DNA from: Acidimicrobiaceae bacterium
Lineage (GTDB): Bacteria; Actinomycetota; Acidimicrobiia; Acidimicrobiales; Palsa-688
Direction: 5' to 3'
NCBI GenBank assembly: GCA_003166025.1
Contig: PMWT01000244.1
Coordinates: 1 to 37,511 of the forward strand
DNA length: 37,511 bases
Part shown: positions 35,083 through 37,511 of the stretch, one piece after another
How positions within the stretch are numbered: the first letter of the stretch is position 1
Layout of the letters: each line of letters begins with the position of its first letter
Position numbers and translations under genes: made by a program
Notes under the pieces: generated by a model
Databases searched by the model: none
What the model was told of the DNA's origin: nothing
What the model saw: only the letters and a program-made list of their open reading frames with translations

Positions 35083-37511
35083 CTAGCCGGGGACCTCGTC
35101 GTCACCGACGTCGAAGACAGGCTCCGTGCCCGTTTCGTAGCCGGCAGCGTAGCCGTAGCTGTCCTGGTAATCCCCGGGTTCGAAAGTGGCGCTGCCATCG
35201 GTGCCCGTGCTGCTGCCGATACTGGCCAGCCATGCCGCCAGATCCTCGGTCCCGGGCTCCTCGTCCGAGGTCCAGAACGTCATACGTTCGACTTCGGGCG
35301 CGTCCACGACGATGTCCCGGTAACGGGGCATCCCGGTACCGGCAGGGATCAACTTGCCGATGATGATGTTCTCCTTCAAGCCGAACAGCAGGTCTGACTT
35401 GCCCTCGATAGCTGCTTCTGTGAGGACCCGAGTGGTCTCCTGGAACGAAGCGGCCGACAGCCAGCTGTCGGTGGCTAGCGACGCCTTGGTGATGCCCATG
35501 AGCTCCGGGCGCCCCTCGGCCGGCCGCTTGCCCTCCTGGACCAGCTGACGGTTGGTCTCGGCAAAGAACCGGGCGTCGACCCGTTCGCCCGGGAGGAAGG
35601 GCGACTCGCCCTGCTCAGCCACGAGCACACGGCGGAGCATCTGGCGGACGATCAGCTCGATGTGCTTGTCGTGGATGGACACGCCCTGGTCGCGGTAGAC
35701 CTGCTGGACCTCCTCCACAAGGTACTGCTGGGTCTCGCGTATGCCCTTGATCTCCAGCAGCTGCTTGGGGTCACGGGGGCCCTCGACCAGGGCATCGCCC
35801 GCGGCCACCTCGGCCCCGTCACGTATGCCTTCGGACAACTTCTGGCGCAGGGCAACGGTATAAAGGTCCTCCGCGCCGTCGTCGCCGACGATGGTCACCC
35901 GCCGGCTGTTGTCCTCCTCGACGATGCGCACGACCCCAGAAGTCCGGGCCAGGACGGCAGCACCCTTGGGCGTACGGGCTTCGAAGAGCTCGACGACGCG
36001 GGGGAGCCCATGGGTGATGTCCTCACCGGCGATACCACCGGTGTGGAAGGTACGCATGGTGAGCTGGGTGCCCGGCTCGCCGATGGACTGGGCGGCGATC
36101 ACGCCCACGGCTTCTCCGAGCTCGATGTCCTGGTCGGCGGCGAGCGAGCGCCCGTAACAGGAGCCGCAGATGCCTTGCTTGGACTCACACGTGAGCACGG
36201 AGCGGACCATGATCTCGTTGACGGCGGGGTCATCGCGCAACTTCTTCATGAGATCCTCGCCGATCTTGGTACCGACCGGTACCTCGGTGCCGTCGGAAAG
36301 GGTGACGTCGCGGGCCAACACCCGGCCGTCGATCCTGGTCTCCAGGTAATAGCGGGCCTTTTCATCGTCGGGGCGGACATCGCGCACCCAGATCCCACGG
36401 GTACTACCGCAGTCCACCTCGCGGACTATCAGCTCCTGGGCCACATCGACGAGCCGGCGCGTCAGGTAGCCGGAGTCGGCGGTACGCAGGGCGGTGTCGG
36501 CCAGGCCCTTGCGAGCACCGTGGGTGGAAATGAAGTACTCGAGCACCGACAGCCCCTCCCGGAAGGAGGAGACGATCGGCCGGGGGATCATCTCGCCCCG
36601 GGGGTTGGACACCAGGCCCTTCATGCCGGCGATCTGACGGACCTGTTGCGGGTTACCGCGGGCGCCCGAGTCCACCATCATGTCCAGGGGGTTGAAGGCG
36701 ATCTTGTGAAGGCTCTCCTCCATGGCCTTGCCGACCTCGGAGTTGGCCGCCGTCCAGATCTCGATCTCCTTCTGGCGCCGTTCGTCGTCGGTGATGATGC
36801 CCCGTTTGAACTGGTTCTCGGCCTTTTGGGTGGCCTCCTCGTGGCGCTGGATGATGTCCGCCTTGCTGGCCGGCACCTTGACGTCCTCCATGGAAATGGT
36901 GAGGCCGGACTGGCTGGCGTAGCGGAAGCACAGCTCCTTGATCTTGTCGAGGCTGTCGGCCACCGCCACCCGGGGGTACCCGCTGGCAAGACGTTCGACG
37001 ATGGAACCGATGGTTTGGGCACGTTTGCCCTTACCGACGATGTCGTTCACGAACGGGAAGTCGGCGGGCAGGGCGGTGTTGAAGATGATCCGGCCCGGAG
37101 TCGTCTCGATCGTCTCGTAATCGGGACCGTCGAAGTCTCCGGTCGCCTCGCTCTGCTCCCCTGCGGCTTCGGCCCCGGCAGGAACCGCGCCGTCGATTTC
37201 GGCCGCGTCGATGTGGACCGCGTCGGTCCGGACCGCGTCGAGGGGGCGGCGCCAGGTCACCTTGGCGTGCAGTTCGATGTCCCCGGCGTCGAGGGCGTGG
37301 CGTACTTCGTGGAGGTGGCGGAAAATCCGGCCCTCCCCGCGCATGCCGTCCTTGATGAGGGTCAGGTAGTAAGCGCCGAAGACCATGTCCTGGGTGGGGG
37401 TGACGATGGGGCGGCCGGTGGCGGGCGAAAGGATGTTGTTGGCCGACAGCATCAGGATCCGCGCTTCGGCCTGCGCCTCGGCGGACAACGGCAGGTGCAC
37501 GGCCATCTGGT
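35083..37511 (-). CDS. rpoC: RNA polymerase beta' subunit, C-terminal part (5' partial)
   Basis: The coding region runs off the right edge of the window; about 807 residues are seen, starting inside the active-centre region ([20 protein letters not shown]). Recognisable are the bridge/trigger-loop zone [20 protein letters not shown], the zinc site with a Cys in VDCGSTRG and three in [16 protein letters not shown], and [19 protein letters not shown]. The C-terminus is an acidic Tyr/Gly/Asp-rich tail. Stop TAG 35083, followed by a strong hairpin. In most actinobacteria rpsL-rpsG-fusA-tuf follow soon after rpoC; here a 9.6-kb block lies between. Confidence 0.97.
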   Translation of the reverse strand, partial: QMAVHLPLSAEAQAEARILMLSANNILSPATGRPIVTPTQDMVFGAYYLTLIKDGMRGEGRIFRHLHEVRHALDAGDIELHAKVTWRRPLDAVRTDAVHIDAAEIDGAVPAGAEAAGEQSEATGDFDGPDYETIETTPGRIIFNTALPADFPFVNDIVGKGKRAQTIGSIVERLASGYPRVAVADSLDKIKELCFRYASQSGLTISMEDVKVPASKADIIQRHEEATQKAENQFKRGIITDDERRQKEIEIWTAANSEVGKAMEESLHKIAFNPLDMMVDSGARGNPQQVRQIAGMKGLVSNPRGEMIPRPIVSSFREGLSVLEYFISTHGARKGLADTALRTADSGYLTRRLVDVAQELIVREVDCGSTRGIWVRDVRPDDEKARYYLETRIDGRVLARDVTLSDGTEVPVGTKIGEDLMKKLRDDPAVNEIMVRSVLTCESKQGICGSCYGRSLAADQDIELGEAVGVIAAQSIGEPGTQLTMRTFHTGGIAGEDITHGLPRVVELFEARTPKGAAVLARTSGVVRIVEEDNSRRVTIVGDDGAEDLYTVALRQKLSEGIRDGAEVAAGDALVEGPRDPKQLLEIKGIRETQQYLVEEVQQVYRDQGVSIHDKHIELIVRQMLRRVLVAEQGESPFLPGERVDARFFAETNRQLVQEGKRPAEGRPELMGITKASLATDSWLSAASFQETTRVLTEAAIEGKSDLLFGLKENIIIGKLIPAGTGMPRYRDIVVDAPEVERMTFWTSDEEPGTEDLAAWLASIGSSTGTDGSATFEPGDYQDSYGYAAGYETGTEPVFDVGDDEVPG

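Noticed and set aside
35150..35190. GGGTTCGAAAG as a tRNA T-loop
   Set aside because: It lies inside the end of rpoC, and no cloverleaf arms can be paired around it. The similar hits in nifJ (near 1745) and MoxR (near 5810) also fail.

Overview
The window is dense, high-GC bacterial chromosome with almost no non-coding space: no gap between genes exceeds about 170 bases. Class II DAHP synthase, a siroheme sulfite reductase with a single-domain APS reductase, MMPL and MacB-type exporters, a secreted protein with GYWLV-type repeats and an rpoC/rpsL/rpsG/fusA/tuf block together suggest an actinobacterium. The GYWLV repeats and the TTT/STT-rich linkers make the class Acidimicrobiia my best guess. 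This is inference from gene content, not a measured placement.

Layout, left to right. (1) 1-4412: the C-terminal nine-tenths of a pyruvate:ferredoxin oxidoreductase (nifJ), translationally coupled to a dihydroorotate-dehydrogenase-like flavoprotein. (2) 4545-10639: proA, then an AAA+ MoxR ATPase, a CoxE-like VWA protein, an SPFH/Band-7 protein with three zinc ribbons, and a Gly-rich membrane-anchored Tim44-like protein with its own zinc ribbon. The last four look like one chaperone/membrane-scaffold cassette. (3) 10653-16351, minus strand: a secreted glucosaminidase with a structured leader, cysH, sulfite reductase, and class II DAHP synthase. (4) 16414-17698: nadD, a small one-helix membrane protein, and rsfS, all overlapping. 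(5) 17787-20733: an MMPL exporter and a TetR regulator behind a perfect inverted repeat that is probably the operator. (6) 20714-25460, minus strand: the str operon rpsL-rpsG-fusA-tuf-rpsJ, with rpsJ as the last gene and overlapping tetR tail to tail. (7) 25630-26703: a Gfo/Idh/MocA oxidoreductase. (8) 26764-34912, minus strand: a compact five-gene operon. It encodes a periplasmic-adaptor-like protein of 1123 residues, a MacB-type ATPase and permease, a DUF5666-like secreted protein, and a secreted Ig-like/GYWLV-repeat protein. (9) 35083-37511: the C-terminal two-thirds of rpoC, ending in a strong hairpin terminator.

The most unusual object is the adaptor at 31541-34912. Its two lipoyl half-domains are separated by about 730 residues instead of the usual few dozen. 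Almost all of that insert is two arrays of 18-residue helical repeats, about 14 copies each, flanking a short Ser/Gly tip with two cysteines. The two arms match in length. The simplest reading is an antiparallel alpha-helical hairpin of roughly 50 nm, long enough to cross an actinobacterial cell wall, co-transcribed with an ABC exporter and two secreted proteins. Other points of interest are the MoxR/VWA/SPFH/Tim44 cassette, a likely non-canonical ATC start with a perfect ribosome binding site, a leader RNA with mutually exclusive hairpins before the glucosaminidase gene, and rpsJ detached from the usual S10 gene order.
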